A stretch of 64,000 bases of DNA. Source: Xenophilus azovorans DSM 13620 (GTDB taxonomy: Bacteria; Pseudomonadota; Gammaproteobacteria; Burkholderiales; Burkholderiaceae_C). Every line of letters begins with the position of its first letter. Position 1 is the first letter of the stretch. Location: the NCBI RefSeq assembly GCF_000745855.1, contig NZ_KN050766.1:341567-405566 (forward strand). The letters are read 5' to 3'. Positions 1-8,982 of the stretch are shown one piece after another. A program made the translations under genes and the position numbers. The notes beneath the pieces are model-generated. The model was not told where the DNA came from, searched no databases, and saw only the letters and a list, made by a program, of their open reading frames with translations.

Positions 1-277
1 CCGCGCGCAGCGTCAGCTTGGTGGAAATGATCGCGCGATGGCGCCGGCCGGCCAGCGCGGCGCCGAGGATCTCCTCCGATGCGCCGTCGGAGTACACGTC
101 CGCGGTGTCGAAGAGGCTCACGCCGTGCTCCAGGCACAGGTCGATCATCCGCCGCGCTTCCTCCAGGCCGGCGTTTCCCCAGGCGCTGAAGAGCGGCCCG
201 CGCCCGCCGAAGGTGCCGGCGCCGAAGCCCAGCACCGGCACGCGGAAGCCGGAGCGGCCGAGCAGTCGATATTCCAT
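1..277 (-). CDS. Aldo/keto reductase, N-terminal part (3' end outside window)
   Basis: The start is the ATG at 277 reading leftward; the gene runs off the window edge, so only about 92 residues are seen. The opening has the family's strand (RSGFRVPVLGFG) and the catalytic-site region with Asp and Tyr (FDTADVYS), which in aldo/keto reductases bind substrate and donate a proton during NADPH-dependent carbonyl reduction. It lies 29 bases downstream of an MFS exporter gene on the same strand, so the two are probably co-transcribed. Substrate cannot be told. The missing C-terminus holds the NADPH-binding part. Confidence 0.85.
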   Translation of the reverse strand, partial: MEYRLLGRSGFRVPVLGFGAGTFGGRGPLFSAWGNAGLEEARRMIDLCLEHGVSLFDTADVYSDGASEEILGAALAGRRHRAIISTKLTLRA

Positions 278-306
278 GTGTCGATTCCTAGAAAAAAGTG
301 GAGGTT

Positions 307-1497
307 TCAGGTGCCCAGCGCTTCGCAGCGCACCGGCCGCTGGCGCCGCTCCAGCACCTGGCTGCCGAGCGCCAGCACCAGCCCGGCCAGCGTCAGCGCC
401 GCGGCGGCCAGGCCCAGGTTCATCAGGCCCGGCCGGCCCGGCTGGTGCGCGATGACCGCGCCGCCCACCCACGCGCCCAGCGCGTTGCCGAGGTTGAAGG
501 CGGCGATGTTCAGGCTGGAGGCCAGGTTCTGCCCGGCGCCGGCGGCCTGCTCCAGCACGCGCATCTGCAACGGCGCCACGGTGGCGAAGGCCGCCACCCC
601 GAGCACGGCGATGAAGGCCACGGCCAGGGCGGCATGCGGCATCGCCCAGCGCGCCGCGGCCAGCACCAGCGCCAGGGCGAGCAGGGTGCCGACGGCGGCG
701 CGCATCGCGCCGCGGTCCGCAAGCCGGCCGCCGAGCAGGTTGCCCACCGCCAGCCCGCCGCCGAAGAGCAGCAGCACCGGCGAGACCGCCGATTCGGGCA
801 GGCCGCTCACCCGCGTCAGCAGCGGCTGCACGTAGGTGTAGAAGGCGAACACGCCGGCAAAGCCCAATACCGTCATCGCCAGCCCCAGCCAGACCTGCGG
901 GCGGCGCAGCACGGCCAGTTCCTCGCGCAGCGGCGCGGGCTCGGCGTGGCCGCCGTCGCGCGGCACGAAGCGCCACAGCACCGCCAGCGCCACGATGCCG
1001 ATGGCCGTGACCGCCCAGAACGCCGAACGCCAGCCGAAGTGCAGGCCGATCCACGCGCCCGCCGGCACGCCCAGCAGCGTGGCCGCCGTCAGGCCGGTGA
1101 ACATCAGCGCGATGGCCGAGGCGCGCCGCTCCGGCGGCACCAGTCCGGTCGCCACCACGGAGCCGACGCCGAAGAAGGTGCCGTGCGCCAGCGAGGTGAG
1201 CACGCGGGCGGCCATCAGCGTGCCGTAGTCCGGCGCCAGCGCGCAGGCCAGGTTGCCGAGCGTGAAGATGGCCATCAGTGCCAGCAGCACCGTCCTGCGC
1301 GGCAGGCGCCGGGTGGCCAGGGTCAGCAACGGGGCGCCGACAGCCACGCCGATGGCGTAGCCCGAGATCAGCAGGCCGGCCGAGGGGATGGAGACATGGA
1401 GGTCCGCCGAGACCTGCAGCAGCAGGCCCATGATGACGAACTCGGTGGTGCCGATGCCGAAGGCGCCGGCAGTGAGGGCGAGAAGTGCGAGAGGCAT
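307..1497 (-). CDS. MFS transporter, DHA1 family (AraJ/YdhP-like efflux permease)
   Basis: This 396-residue inner-membrane protein has twelve hydrophobic segments. The first helix carries the GTTEFVIMGLL pattern typical of the arabinose-efflux/YdhP branch of the DHA1 drug:proton antiporters, and a loop has RRLPRRT between helices 2 and 3. It probably exports sugars or small toxic compounds by proton antiport, but the substrate is unknown. It is divergent from a LysR regulator 92 bases away, the usual arrangement for a regulator and its target. The downstream aldo/keto reductase is probably in the same transcript. Confidence 0.88.
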   Translation of the reverse strand: MPLALLALTAGAFGIGTTEFVIMGLLLQVSADLHVSIPSAGLLISGYAIGVAVGAPLLTLATRRLPRRTVLLALMAIFTLGNLACALAPDYGTLMAARVLTSLAHGTFFGVGSVVATGLVPPERRASAIALMFTGLTAATLLGVPAGAWIGLHFGWRSAFWAVTAIGIVALAVLWRFVPRDGGHAEPAPLREELAVLRRPQVWLGLAMTVLGFAGVFAFYTYVQPLLTRVSGLPESAVSPVLLLFGGGLAVGNLLGGRLADRGAMRAAVGTLLALALVLAAARWAMPHAALAVAFIAVLGVAAFATVAPLQMRVLEQAAGAGQNLASSLNIAAFNLGNALGAWVGGAVIAHQPGRPGLMNLGLAAAALTLAGLVLALGSQVLERRQRPVRCEALGT

Positions 1498-1557
1498 GAT
1501 GCTTCGTACTGTGCGGGCCGGCGCCTTCGATGAATAGAATGCCGCATCGACAAGAAG

Positions 1558-1576
1558 CTGTGAGTTGAATTCACAG
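1558..1576. promoter_or_regulatory. Inverted repeat, possible LysR-type operator
   Basis: CTGTGA and TCACAG form a perfect six-base inverted repeat with a seven-base centre, in the 92-base gap between the divergent MFS and LysR genes. Its edge meets the LysR ribosome-binding site (AGGAAG at 1581). LysR-type regulators often bind imperfect T-N11-A dyads in such gaps. The role is inferred from position and symmetry only. Confidence 0.4.
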
Positions 1577-1589
1577 AAAAAGGAAGCTC

Positions 1590-2546
1590 GTGCCGCGCAT
1601 CGAGGTCAACCGTTCCGGCGAGATGGAAGCCTTCGTCCAGGTGGTCGACCGGGGCGGCTTTTCGGCCGCCGCGCGCGTGCTGGGGATGACGCCCTCGGCC
1701 GTCAGCAAGCTCGTCGCCCGGCTCGAAGCGCGCCTGGCCGTGCAACTGGTGCACCGCTCCACCCGCAAGCTGCAGCTCACCGCCGAAGGGCGCCACTTCT
1801 ACGAGCGCAGCGTGCGCGTGCTGGCCGACATGGACGAGGCCGAACGTTGCGCCGCCGGCGCCGCGCCGCGCGGGCGGGTCAGCCTCAGCGTCAGCGTGCC
1901 CTTCGGCCAGCACGTGCTGCTGCCGCTGGTGCCGCGGCTGCTGGCCGCCCACCCCGAACTCACGCTGGACCTGAGCCTGACCGACCGCGTCGTGGACCTG
2001 ATGGACGAGCGCGCCGACATCGCCATCCGCTGGGGCCGGCTGGCCGACTCGGAGCTGGTGGCGCGCCTGCTGGGCCAGACCGAGCAGGTGATCGTCGGCA
2101 CGCCCGACTACCTGGCGCGCCACGGCACGCCGCGCACCCCCGACGAGCTGCTGCGCCACAACCGCCTGGGCAACACCTACCGCCGCAACGTGCCGGACTG
2201 GCCGCTCAAGGTGGACGGACGCATCGTCGAGGTGCCCATCGCCGGCAGCGTGCGCGCCTCCGACGGTTCGGCCCTGCGCACGCTGGTGCTGCACGACGCG
2301 GGGCTGGCGCGGCTGTCGGTCTACCACGTGCAGGCGGACATCGCGGCCGGCCGGCTGGTGCCGGTGATGGAGGACTTCAACCCGCGCGAGCTGGAGCCGA
2401 TCCACGCGGTCTATCTGGGCCGGGCAGGGCGGCTGCCGGCGCGCGTGCGTGCGGTGCTGGACTTCCTCGCGGCCGAGGTGCGGCTGCCCGCGCTTTCGGC
2501 GCAGAATCGGCGCGCGCCGCCCGCCGCCGCGGGCCGCCCCGCATGA
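1590..2546 (+). CDS. LysR-family transcriptional regulator
   Basis: The product has 318 residues. The N-terminal winged helix-turn-helix (about residues 10-67) has the LysR signature (GGFSAAARVLGMTPSAVSK), followed by a periplasmic-binding-like effector domain to about residue 300. The GTG start at 1590 was chosen because AGGAAG lies four bases upstream and the HTH begins soon after. It is divergent from the MFS exporter, so it probably controls that gene and itself. The Ogt gene overlaps its stop codon by four bases (ATGA) and is likely co-translated. The C-terminus is Ala/Arg rich. Confidence 0.92.
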   Translation: MPRIEVNRSGEMEAFVQVVDRGGFSAAARVLGMTPSAVSKLVARLEARLAVQLVHRSTRKLQLTAEGRHFYERSVRVLADMDEAERCAAGAAPRGRVSLSVSVPFGQHVLLPLVPRLLAAHPELTLDLSLTDRVVDLMDERADIAIRWGRLADSELVARLLGQTEQVIVGTPDYLARHGTPRTPDELLRHNRLGNTYRRNVPDWPLKVDGRIVEVPIAGSVRASDGSALRTLVLHDAGLARLSVYHVQADIAAGRLVPVMEDFNPRELEPIHAVYLGRAGRLPARVRAVLDFLAAEVRLPALSAQNRRAPPAAAGRPA

Positions 2547-3118
2547 TGCAGCCATCGACACAACCCTCCGACGCGGCCTGGACGGTCTTCCCGACCGCCA
2601 TCGGCCACGTCGGCCTGGCCTGGAGCGAGGCCGGGCTGCTCGGCGCCCAGTTGCCCGAGGCCGACGAGGCCGCCACCCGGGCGCGCATGGCGCGGCGCTA
2701 TCCGGCGCTGCCGCAGGTCGATGCGGCGCGCCTGGGCAGCGCGGCGGCGCAGGCGATGGAGGGCATCGCCGCGCTGATGGCCGGCGAACCGCGCGACCTG
2801 CTGGAGATCCCGCTGGACCTGCGCGGCGTGCCCGAATTCAACCAGCGCGTCTATGCGCTGGCCCGCCGCATCCTGCCCGGCCAGACCCGCACCTACGGCG
2901 ACCTGGCGCTGGAGCTGGGCGACAAGGCCCTGTCGCGCGCCGTGGGCCAGGCGCTGGGCCACAACCCCTTCGCGCCGGTGGTGCCCTGCCACCGCATCCT
3001 GGGGGCGGGCGGCTGGAGCGGCGGCTTCTCGGCGCACGGCGGCGCGCTGACCAAGATGCGCATGCTGACCATCGAAGGCGCCTGCCCCGGCGGCACGCCC
3101 TCGCTCTTTCCATATTGA
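2543..3118 (+). CDS. ogt: Methylated-DNA--[protein]-cysteine S-methyltransferase (Ogt type)
   Basis: This suicide repair enzyme moves the methyl group from O6-methylguanine onto its own cysteine. The active-site PCHRI motif is present with Cys149 of 191 residues, preceded by the DNA-binding region (GQTRTYGDLA, then SRAVGQALGHNP). Length fits the Ogt/Ada-C family. Two ATGs lie in tandem; the first (2543) overlaps the LysR stop codon as ATGA, so translation is coupled. An N-terminal mixed domain of about 85 residues matches the Ogt layout. No Ada regulatory domain is present. Confidence 0.93.
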   Translation: MMQPSTQPSDAAWTVFPTAIGHVGLAWSEAGLLGAQLPEADEAATRARMARRYPALPQVDAARLGSAAAQAMEGIAALMAGEPRDLLEIPLDLRGVPEFNQRVYALARRILPGQTRTYGDLALELGDKALSRAVGQALGHNPFAPVVPCHRILGAGGWSGGFSAHGGALTKMRMLTIEGACPGGTPSLFPY

Positions 3119-3260
3119 CCCGTCACCGCAACACACTGCCGCGGCCGAGTGTGTATTGGAAACTTTCGTGTTCAAAAAGTGGCGAATGGATCAATAATGC
3201 CGTTACAAGTGGCACGCATTGTCACGAGACAGACTTTTGCCGCATTCTTGCGCCCTCCCC

Positions 3261-3668
3261 ATGGACAGTTCTCCGCCGGCCCCCCAGGACCACGCCGCTG
3301 CCGCGGTCGAAACCGCATGGCAGCTGGCATCGTCCGCGCTGCAGCTGCTGTCGATGCTCGACGTCGTGCAGCAGTGGTCGCTGGAGGACGCGGACCATCT
3401 GGCGGACCTGGCGGAGCAGGCGGACCGGCTCTCGGTGCTGGCCGCGGCACGCACGCCCCCGACCACGCCTGAGCAGGCCAAGCGCATCGCCAAGGTGCTC
3501 GACGCGGGAAGCTGGCGCGCCCACCGGCTGCTGCCGGCGGTGCAGGCGCAGGCCCGCGACAAGGCCAGCGCCGCCGCCGTCGAATCGGCCCTGCGGCGCA
3601 TGGGCGACGCGCTGGAGCGGCTGCGCCGCGCCCTGGGCCTGGCGCCCGCCGACGACGACGGCGCCTGA
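3261..3668 (+). CDS. Conserved hypothetical protein, helical
   Basis: This product of 135 residues is not recognised. It is almost all predicted helix, rich in Ala, Leu and Glu/Asp, without signal peptide or membrane segment. The ATG at 3261 is preferred; an upstream GTG at 3219 would add 14 unlikely residues. The 142-base gap upstream is AT-richer than its surroundings and probably holds the promoter. A gap of 80 bases separates it from the next MFS gene, which may be transcribed separately. Coding is supported by a long frame with typical third-position GC bias. Confidence 0.6.
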   Translation: MDSSPPAPQDHAAAAVETAWQLASSALQLLSMLDVVQQWSLEDADHLADLAEQADRLSVLAAARTPPTTPEQAKRIAKVLDAGSWRAHRLLPAVQAQARDKASAAAVESALRRMGDALERLRRALGLAPADDDGA

Positions 3669-3748
3669 AACCCGGCGGGCGGGCCGCCGGCGCAAGGGCA
3701 TCGGCGCCGCCGCCGGTGCCGCAGGGCCGCCGCGCCGACAATGCCCCG

Positions 3749-5209
3749 ATGCCTTTTTCCTCATCGCCGCGCCTCGCGGAGGATTCGCTGGCGCCTGCCC
3801 GCCCGCCGGCCGGCAGCACCTGCATGGACGGCCTGCCGTTGGCCGAACGCCGGCGCGCCATGGTCGTGCTGGTCCTCGGCATCGCCCTGGCGGTGCTCGA
3901 CGGCACCCTGCTGAACCTGGCCCTGCCGGGCATCGCCACCGAACTGCAGGCCACGCCCACGCAGGTGGTGTGGGTGGTCAACGCCTACCAGATCGCCACG
4001 CTGGTGCTGCTGCTGCCGCTGGCCACGCTGGGCGACCTGGTGGGCTACCGGCGCGTGTACCTGTGGGGCATGGCGCTGTTCGCGCTGGCCTCGGTGGGCG
4101 CCATGCTGGCGCCGTCGCTGCCGCTGCTGATCGCGGCGCGCGCGGCGCAGGGCATGGCAGCGGCCGGCATCATGAGCGTGAACGCGGCGCTGGTGCGGCT
4201 GATCTACCCGCGCAGCCAGATCGGGCGCGGCGTGGCCATCAACTCCATGACGGTCGCCGCCTCCTCGGTGGCAGGGCCGTCGGTGGCGGCGGCGGTGCTC
4301 TCGGTGGCCTCGTGGCCCTGGCTGTTCGCGCTGAACCTGCCGCTGGCCGCCCTGGTGCTGACGCTCGGCCGCTCCGCGCTGCCGGCCAACCGCGAGCCCC
4401 CGGCCGCCGGCGCGCGCATCGATCCGGTGGACGTGCTGCTCAACGCGCTGATGTTCGCGCTGGTGTTCATCGGCGCCGACCGGCTGGGCGCGCGCGAGGG
4501 CCGCGCCGCGGGCTTCCCCTTCGACGCCGTGCTGCTGCTGGCCGCGGGCATCGGCGTGGGCGTGCTCTACCTGCGCCGGCAGCGCGGCCGCGTGGCGCCG
4601 CTCTTCCCGGTGGACCTGCTGCGCATCCCGGTGTTCGCGCTGTCGATGGGCACCTCGGTGAGCGCCTTCTGCGCGCAGATGCTGGCCTACATCGCACTGC
4701 CCTTCCTGCTGCTCGACGCCTGGGGCCGCAGCCACCTGGAGGCGGGGCTGTTGATCACCGCCTGGCCGCTGGCCATCGTGGCCATGGCGCCGCTGGCCGG
4801 AAGGCTGATCGGCCGCGTGCCCGACGGGCTGCTGGGCGGCATCGGGCTGGGCCTGATGGCGCTCGGGCTGGCCCTGCTGGCGGCGCTGCCGCACAACGCG
4901 CCGGACGCCTCGGTCGTGTGGCGCATGGCGCTGTGCGGGCTGGGCTTCGGCCTATTCCAGTCGCCCAACAACCACACCATCGTCACCTCGCCGCCGCGGC
5001 ACCGCAGCGGCGCCGCCAGCGGCATGCTGGGCACCGCGCGCCTCACGGGGCAGACGCTGGGCGCCGTGCTGCTGGCGATCATCTTCAGCATCTGGAACCC
5101 GCACGACGGGCAGGGCCCGTCGGTGGCGCTGGCCGCGGCAGCGGCGTGCGCGGCGCTGGCGGGGGTGTGCAGCACGCTGCGGCTGCGCGCCGCGGCGGCC
5201 ACGCACTGA
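3749..5209 (+). CDS. MFS transporter, DHA2 family (EmrB/QacA-like)
   Basis: The product is about 486 residues from the ATG at 3749; a GTG at 3716 and an ATG at 3824 are alternatives. It has about fourteen hydrophobic segments. Helix 1 has LDGTLLNLALPGIA and the following region has WVVNAYQIA, both typical of the DHA2 multidrug branch, which expels drugs or metabolites by proton antiport. The later FGLFQSPNNHT segment is also characteristic of this branch. No membrane-fusion partner (EmrA) lies beside it. The gene converges on a small unknown gene whose stop codon is 15 bases away. Confidence 0.88.
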   Translation: MPFSSSPRLAEDSLAPARPPAGSTCMDGLPLAERRRAMVVLVLGIALAVLDGTLLNLALPGIATELQATPTQVVWVVNAYQIATLVLLLPLATLGDLVGYRRVYLWGMALFALASVGAMLAPSLPLLIAARAAQGMAAAGIMSVNAALVRLIYPRSQIGRGVAINSMTVAASSVAGPSVAAAVLSVASWPWLFALNLPLAALVLTLGRSALPANREPPAAGARIDPVDVLLNALMFALVFIGADRLGAREGRAAGFPFDAVLLLAAGIGVGVLYLRRQRGRVAPLFPVDLLRIPVFALSMGTSVSAFCAQMLAYIALPFLLLDAWGRSHLEAGLLITAWPLAIVAMAPLAGRLIGRVPDGLLGGIGLGLMALGLALLAALPHNAPDASVVWRMALCGLGFGLFQSPNNHTIVTSPPRHRSGAASGMLGTARLTGQTLGAVLLAIIFSIWNPHDGQGPSVALAAAAACAALAGVCSTLRLRAAAATH

Positions 5210-5224
5210 GCGCGGCCGGCCGGC

Positions 5225-5476
5225 TCAGGCGCTCATCGAACGGCTGCCGGCGACGATGCGGTCGAGCGCCTCCTCGGCCTCGGCCAGCCGGCGCACCACG
5301 GCGCGGCCGGCCGCCACCGCCTCGGCGTGACTGCGCAGCGGGCGGGCGGAGGATTCGATGCGGTGAAAGAGCGGCACGTCCTGCGCCGGGTTGTCATCGG
5401 CCTGCAGCACCACCCAGTGGAAGCAGGCCTCGCCGCGCTGTTCGACGGTGATGGCCATGGTCCTGAGAGTCGGCAT
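5225..5476 (-). CDS. Small conserved hypothetical protein
   Basis: An 83-residue soluble protein that is not recognised. The ATG at 5476 was chosen because AGGAGCAGGAC sits just upstream; the longer frame starting at 5560 lacks such a site. The N-terminal half looks like beta strands (TVEQRGEACFHWVVLQ) and the C-terminal half like a helix with many Ala, Arg and Glu. This resembles small stress-type or DUF proteins of Burkholderiales, but no family can be named. It is downstream of, and in line with, the broken antiporter gene. Confidence 0.55.
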   Translation of the reverse strand: MPTLRTMAITVEQRGEACFHWVVLQADDNPAQDVPLFHRIESSARPLRSHAEAVAAGRAVVRRLAEAEEALDRIVAGSRSMSA

Positions 5477-5497
5477 GTCCTGCTCCTGCGAGATGCA

Positions 5498-5516
5498 CCG
5501 ATCGCAAGACGATCGG
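5498..5516. repeat. Perfect inverted repeat CCGATCG-N5-CGATCGG
   Basis: Seven-base arms flank the loop CAAGA. It lies 22 bases upstream of the ATG at 5476 and downstream of the antiporter stop at 5583. It could be an operator for the small gene or a weak terminator for the transcript from the right. No U-run follows, so an intrinsic terminator is not well supported. Confidence 0.35.
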
Positions 5517-5582
5517 GCAGCGCCTGATCTGAACATGCCGGGTGGGCCCGGCGGCAACAAACTGTTGACGGCCTGGTGCCGC

Positions 5583-6848
5583 TCAGCCCGCGCCGCCGGC
5601 CGGCTGGGCGGGCAGCGCCGGCGCGCCGCGCATGGCGCGGTTGAACAGCGGCGTGGCCATCAGCGTGCTCGTCACCGCCATGACGACCAGGATGGCGAAC
5701 AGCCCCGGCTCGATCACGCCGGCCTGCAGGCCGATGTTGATGATGATCAGCTCCATCAGTCCGCGCGCGTTCATCAGCGCGCCGATGGCCATGGCGTCGC
5801 GCGGCCCCTCGCCCGACAGGCGGGCCGCGCCCCAGCAGGCCAGCCCCTTGCCCGCGAAGGAGGCCAGCAGGATCGCCAGCGCCGCCAGCAGCAGGCCCGG
5901 CTGCATCACCATGTCCAGCCGCGTGTTCAGGCCGGAGTAGGTGAAGAACATCGGCAGCAGGAACACCACCACGAACGGTTGCAATTGCGCACGCACTTTT
6001 GCGGCGAAGTCGCGCTCGCGCGGCAGGCACACGCCCAGCACGAAGCCGCCGAAGACGGCGTGGATGCCGATCGCGTCCATGGCCCAGGCGCTCAGGCAGA
6101 ACAGCGCCAGCACGATCGCGAGGGTGCCGGCCGCCAGCGGCTCGCCCGGCCGGGTTTGCATGGCCAGCCCGGCCAGCAGCCGGCGGCCGAGCAGCAGCAT
6201 CAGCAGCGCGAAGGCCGCGCCGCCGCCGATGGCCAGCCAGGCGCCGCCCCAGGTGCCGCCGAAGCTGGCCAGCACCACGGCCAGGATGCACCAGGCGGCG
6301 GCATCGTCCGCCGCGCCGGCCGTCAGCGCGAGCGTGCCGAGCGAGGTGCCGGCGATGCCGCGCTCGTGGATGATGCGCGCCAGCATCGGGAAGGCGGTGA
6401 TGGCGATGGCCGCGCCCAGGAACAGCGAGGCCTCCAGCGGCCGCGCCTTGGCGGCGAACAGCCCCGGCGTCCCGAGCAGCCACGGCGCCATGGCGAAGGC
6501 CAGCGCGAAGGGCACCGCGATGCCGGCCGCCGACACCGCCAGGGCGCTGCGCGCGCGCTGGCGGAAATGCGCCGCGTTGAACTCCGTGCCCACGAGGAAC
6601 ATGTACAGGCCCACGCCGAGCTGCCCGCAGACGTACAGCATGCCCAGTGTCGGCTTGGGGAAGAGGGCCTACTGCGCAGCGGGCAGCAGCAGCCCGAAGA
6701 GCGACGGGCCGAGCATGACGCCGGCGATCATCTCGCCCACCACCTGCGGCTGCCCCAGGCGCTGGGCGAGCCGCCCGACCGCCCGGCATGCCAGCAGGAT
6801 CACCGCCGCCTGGAGGAAGAAGTGCACCGAGAGCTGGGCGATGGGCAT
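5583..6848 (-). pseudogene. CPA2-family (Kef-type) cation:proton antiporter, interrupted by in-frame TAG
   Basis: From an ATG at 6848 the frame encodes a typical CPA2 N-terminus, with the GQPQVVGEMIAGVMLGPSLFG signature region, for 59 residues. It then meets TAG at 6671-6669, and the same frame continues for about 360 residues to 5583. The second part has the usual core (GLYMFLVGTEF, AADDAAAWCIL, IHAVFGGFVLG) and ten or more membrane segments. A CAG-to-TAG change would explain the break. The internal ATG at 6641 could start a shortened protein lacking the first two helices, which would probably be inactive. It follows the MATE gene by 13 bases and was probably co-transcribed. Confidence 0.8.
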
Positions 6849-6861
6849 GGCGGGAAGTGTC

Positions 6862-8286
6862 TCAGACCAGCCGCTGGATGCGCTTGTGGCGCCACACCAG
6901 CCGGTAGTAGGCCGCCTGCAGCGCGAAGATGGCGAGGAAGGCCGCCGGGTAGGCGTACCAGACGCCCTCCAGCCCGATGCGCCGGCTCATCACCCAGGCC
7001 ACCGGCACCTCGACCAGCGCCAGGCACAAGATCGAGATCAGCGTGGGCACCAGCACGGAGCCGCTGGCGCGCATGATGCCGGCCAGCGCCGAGCCCATGC
7101 CGAAGATCACCGTGCTCCACAGCATCACGTGCAGCAGCGTCTGCGCCACCTCGATCACCTCCGGACGGGTGATGAACAGGCCCATCAGCGGCCGCGAGAA
7201 CAGGTAGCCCAGCAGCACCAGCGCGCCGGTGAGCAGCAGGTTCATCAGCAGCGCCGTGCGCGTGATGGCGCCCAGGCGGTCGGCATGCCCCGCGCCGATG
7301 GCCTGCGCGCCGAGGATCGAGGCGGTGATGGCGATGGAGATGGCCGGGAACTGCACGTAGGCCACCACCTGGTTCACCGCGCCGTAGGCGGCCGTGGCGT
7401 CGGAGCCGAAGCCGTTGACCAGCGACAGCAGCGCCAGCTCGGCCAGCGACACCACGATCATCTGCACGCCGGTGGGCACGCCCAGGCGCAGCACCGCCAC
7501 CAGCAGCGCCGGGCGGATGCGGATCTCCTTCAGGAACGCCGCGTCCGGCGCGAGCGGGCTCTTCTTGCGCCGCAGGTGCCAGCCCAGCCACAGCGTGGCG
7601 ACCACGAAGGCCACCACCGAGGCCCAGGCGCCGCTGGCCACGCCGAGCTGCGGCAGCCCGGCCCAGCCGCGGATCAGCGCCGGCGTGAGCACCAGGCCGA
7701 CCGTGGTCGAGATCATCAGCGTGAGCATCGGCGCGATGGTGTCGCCTACGCCGCGCAGCATCGCGGTGGACAGCAGGAACACGAACAGGCCCGGCATCGC
7801 CACCAGCATGATGCGCGCGTAGCCGGTGGCGTCCGGCAGGATGTCCGGCGGCGTGCCCAGCGCCTTGAGCAGCGGCGTGGTGAAGGCGCCGCCGAAGACC
7901 GCCACCAGCAGCCCGAACACCAGCACCACCGCCAGCGCCGTGCCGGCGATGGCGCGCGCCTTGGCCACGTCGCGCGCGCCCCAGGCCTGGCCGATCAGCA
8001 CCGAGGCGCCGGCGCCCAGGCCGATGATGAAGGCGATGAAGAAGAACAGCAGCGGGAAGAAGCCCGAGACCGCCGCCAGCGCCTTCACGCCGATCATCTG
8101 GCCCAGGTAGATGTTGTTCAGCGTGCCCGAGAGCGACTGCAGGATGTTGGAGGCGAGCATCGGCACCAGGAAGACCAGGAAGGTCTTCCACAGGGGCCGG
8201 CTGCCGGTGATGGCCGGCGCGCGGGCGCCGGAGGGCGGGGCGGCGGGGCTGCTGGCCCCTGCGCCCGGAGAGGAGGGCTGGGTCAC
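6862..8286 (-). CDS. MATE family efflux transporter
   Basis: This 474-residue inner-membrane protein has twelve hydrophobic segments arranged as two similar halves. Each half begins with the MATE pattern; the first half has PMLASNILQSLSGTLNNIYLG and the second PTGVQMIVVSLAE. MATE proteins expel cationic drugs and metabolites using proton or sodium gradients. The first 30 residues are Pro/Ala/Ser rich and cytoplasmic. It probably heads an operon with the broken CPA2 antiporter. Specific substrates cannot be inferred. Confidence 0.9.
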   Translation of the reverse strand: MTQPSSPGAGASSPAAPPSGARAPAITGSRPLWKTFLVFLVPMLASNILQSLSGTLNNIYLGQMIGVKALAAVSGFFPLLFFFIAFIIGLGAGASVLIGQAWGARDVAKARAIAGTALAVVLVFGLLVAVFGGAFTTPLLKALGTPPDILPDATGYARIMLVAMPGLFVFLLSTAMLRGVGDTIAPMLTLMISTTVGLVLTPALIRGWAGLPQLGVASGAWASVVAFVVATLWLGWHLRRKKSPLAPDAAFLKEIRIRPALLVAVLRLGVPTGVQMIVVSLAELALLSLVNGFGSDATAAYGAVNQVVAYVQFPAISIAITASILGAQAIGAGHADRLGAITRTALLMNLLLTGALVLLGYLFSRPLMGLFITRPEVIEVAQTLLHVMLWSTVIFGMGSALAGIMRASGSVLVPTLISILCLALVEVPVAWVMSRRIGLEGVWYAYPAAFLAIFALQAAYYRLVWRHKRIQRLV

Positions 8287-8364
8287 GGATGCGATGCGCG
8301 GCCGGCGGCGGTGCGCCGGCTGCGCCCTGTGGGTGTGGTTGTTGTTGTGGAGATGTGCGGGCGG

Positions 8365-8916
8365 TCAGGCCGCGGCCCAGCTCGGCGCCGCCAGTTTCTG
8401 CGCGTAGGCGGCCACGTCTTCGGGCCAGCCCTCGATCTGCGCCTGGAAGCGCTCTCGCTCGCCGGCGAAGAGGGCGCGCGCGGCTTCCTCGAAGCCGGGC
8501 AGGTCGCCCGCCATCACGGTCATGAAGCGGTAGGCGGCCTCGCGGGCGGCGCGCACGCTGTCGCGCTCGGCATAGTTGCGGCGGGCCTCGTCGATCAGCC
8601 TGCGCAGCGCGACCGAGGCGCCGCCCGGCTGGCGGCTGAGCCAGTCCCAGTGGCGCGGCAGCAGCGTCACCTCGCGCGCGACCACGCCCAGGCGCGGCCG
8701 GCCGACGCCGCGCGGCGCCTCCTCGGCCGGCGCTGCGGCATCGGACGAGTCGGGGCGCAGGTCCAGGTCGAGGCGCTCGCCGGTGCGGTCGTCGAACACG
8801 AACACCGAGGCGGCGTCGGGGCGCTGGCGCACGCTGGCCATCACCTGCGCGGCGTCGCCGGAGGCGATGCGGTCGAAATCGAGGAACGCGGTCAGAAAAG
8901 AAGGTGCGTCGGACAT
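8365..8916 (-). CDS. DUF2239 family protein
   Basis: This 183-residue soluble protein has the layout known for DUF2239. An N-terminal segment ends in VFVFDDRTGERLDLDLR, the middle has GRPRLGVVAREVTLLPRHWDWL, and a helical C-terminus has YRFMTVMAGDLPGFEEA. The biochemical role of the family is unknown. The gene stands alone, 77 bases from the MATE start and divergent from the pqi operon with a 66-base AT-richer gap holding the likely promoters. Confidence 0.8.
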   Translation of the reverse strand: MSDAPSFLTAFLDFDRIASGDAAQVMASVRQRPDAASVFVFDDRTGERLDLDLRPDSSDAAAPAEEAPRGVGRPRLGVVAREVTLLPRHWDWLSRQPGGASVALRRLIDEARRNYAERDSVRAAREAAYRFMTVMAGDLPGFEEAARALFAGERERFQAQIEGWPEDVAAYAQKLAAPSWAAA

Positions 8917-8982
8917 GAATTCATTGTACCCGGATTAAATTGCCGTGCAATCCAGCCGGACGGGTGGTTCAGAATCGCCGCC

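Noticed and set aside
3119-3260. Possible small RNA or riboswitch upstream of the hypothetical gene
   Set aside because: The stretch is only modestly AT-rich and no stable paired structure could be drawn by eye; it is more simply a promoter region.
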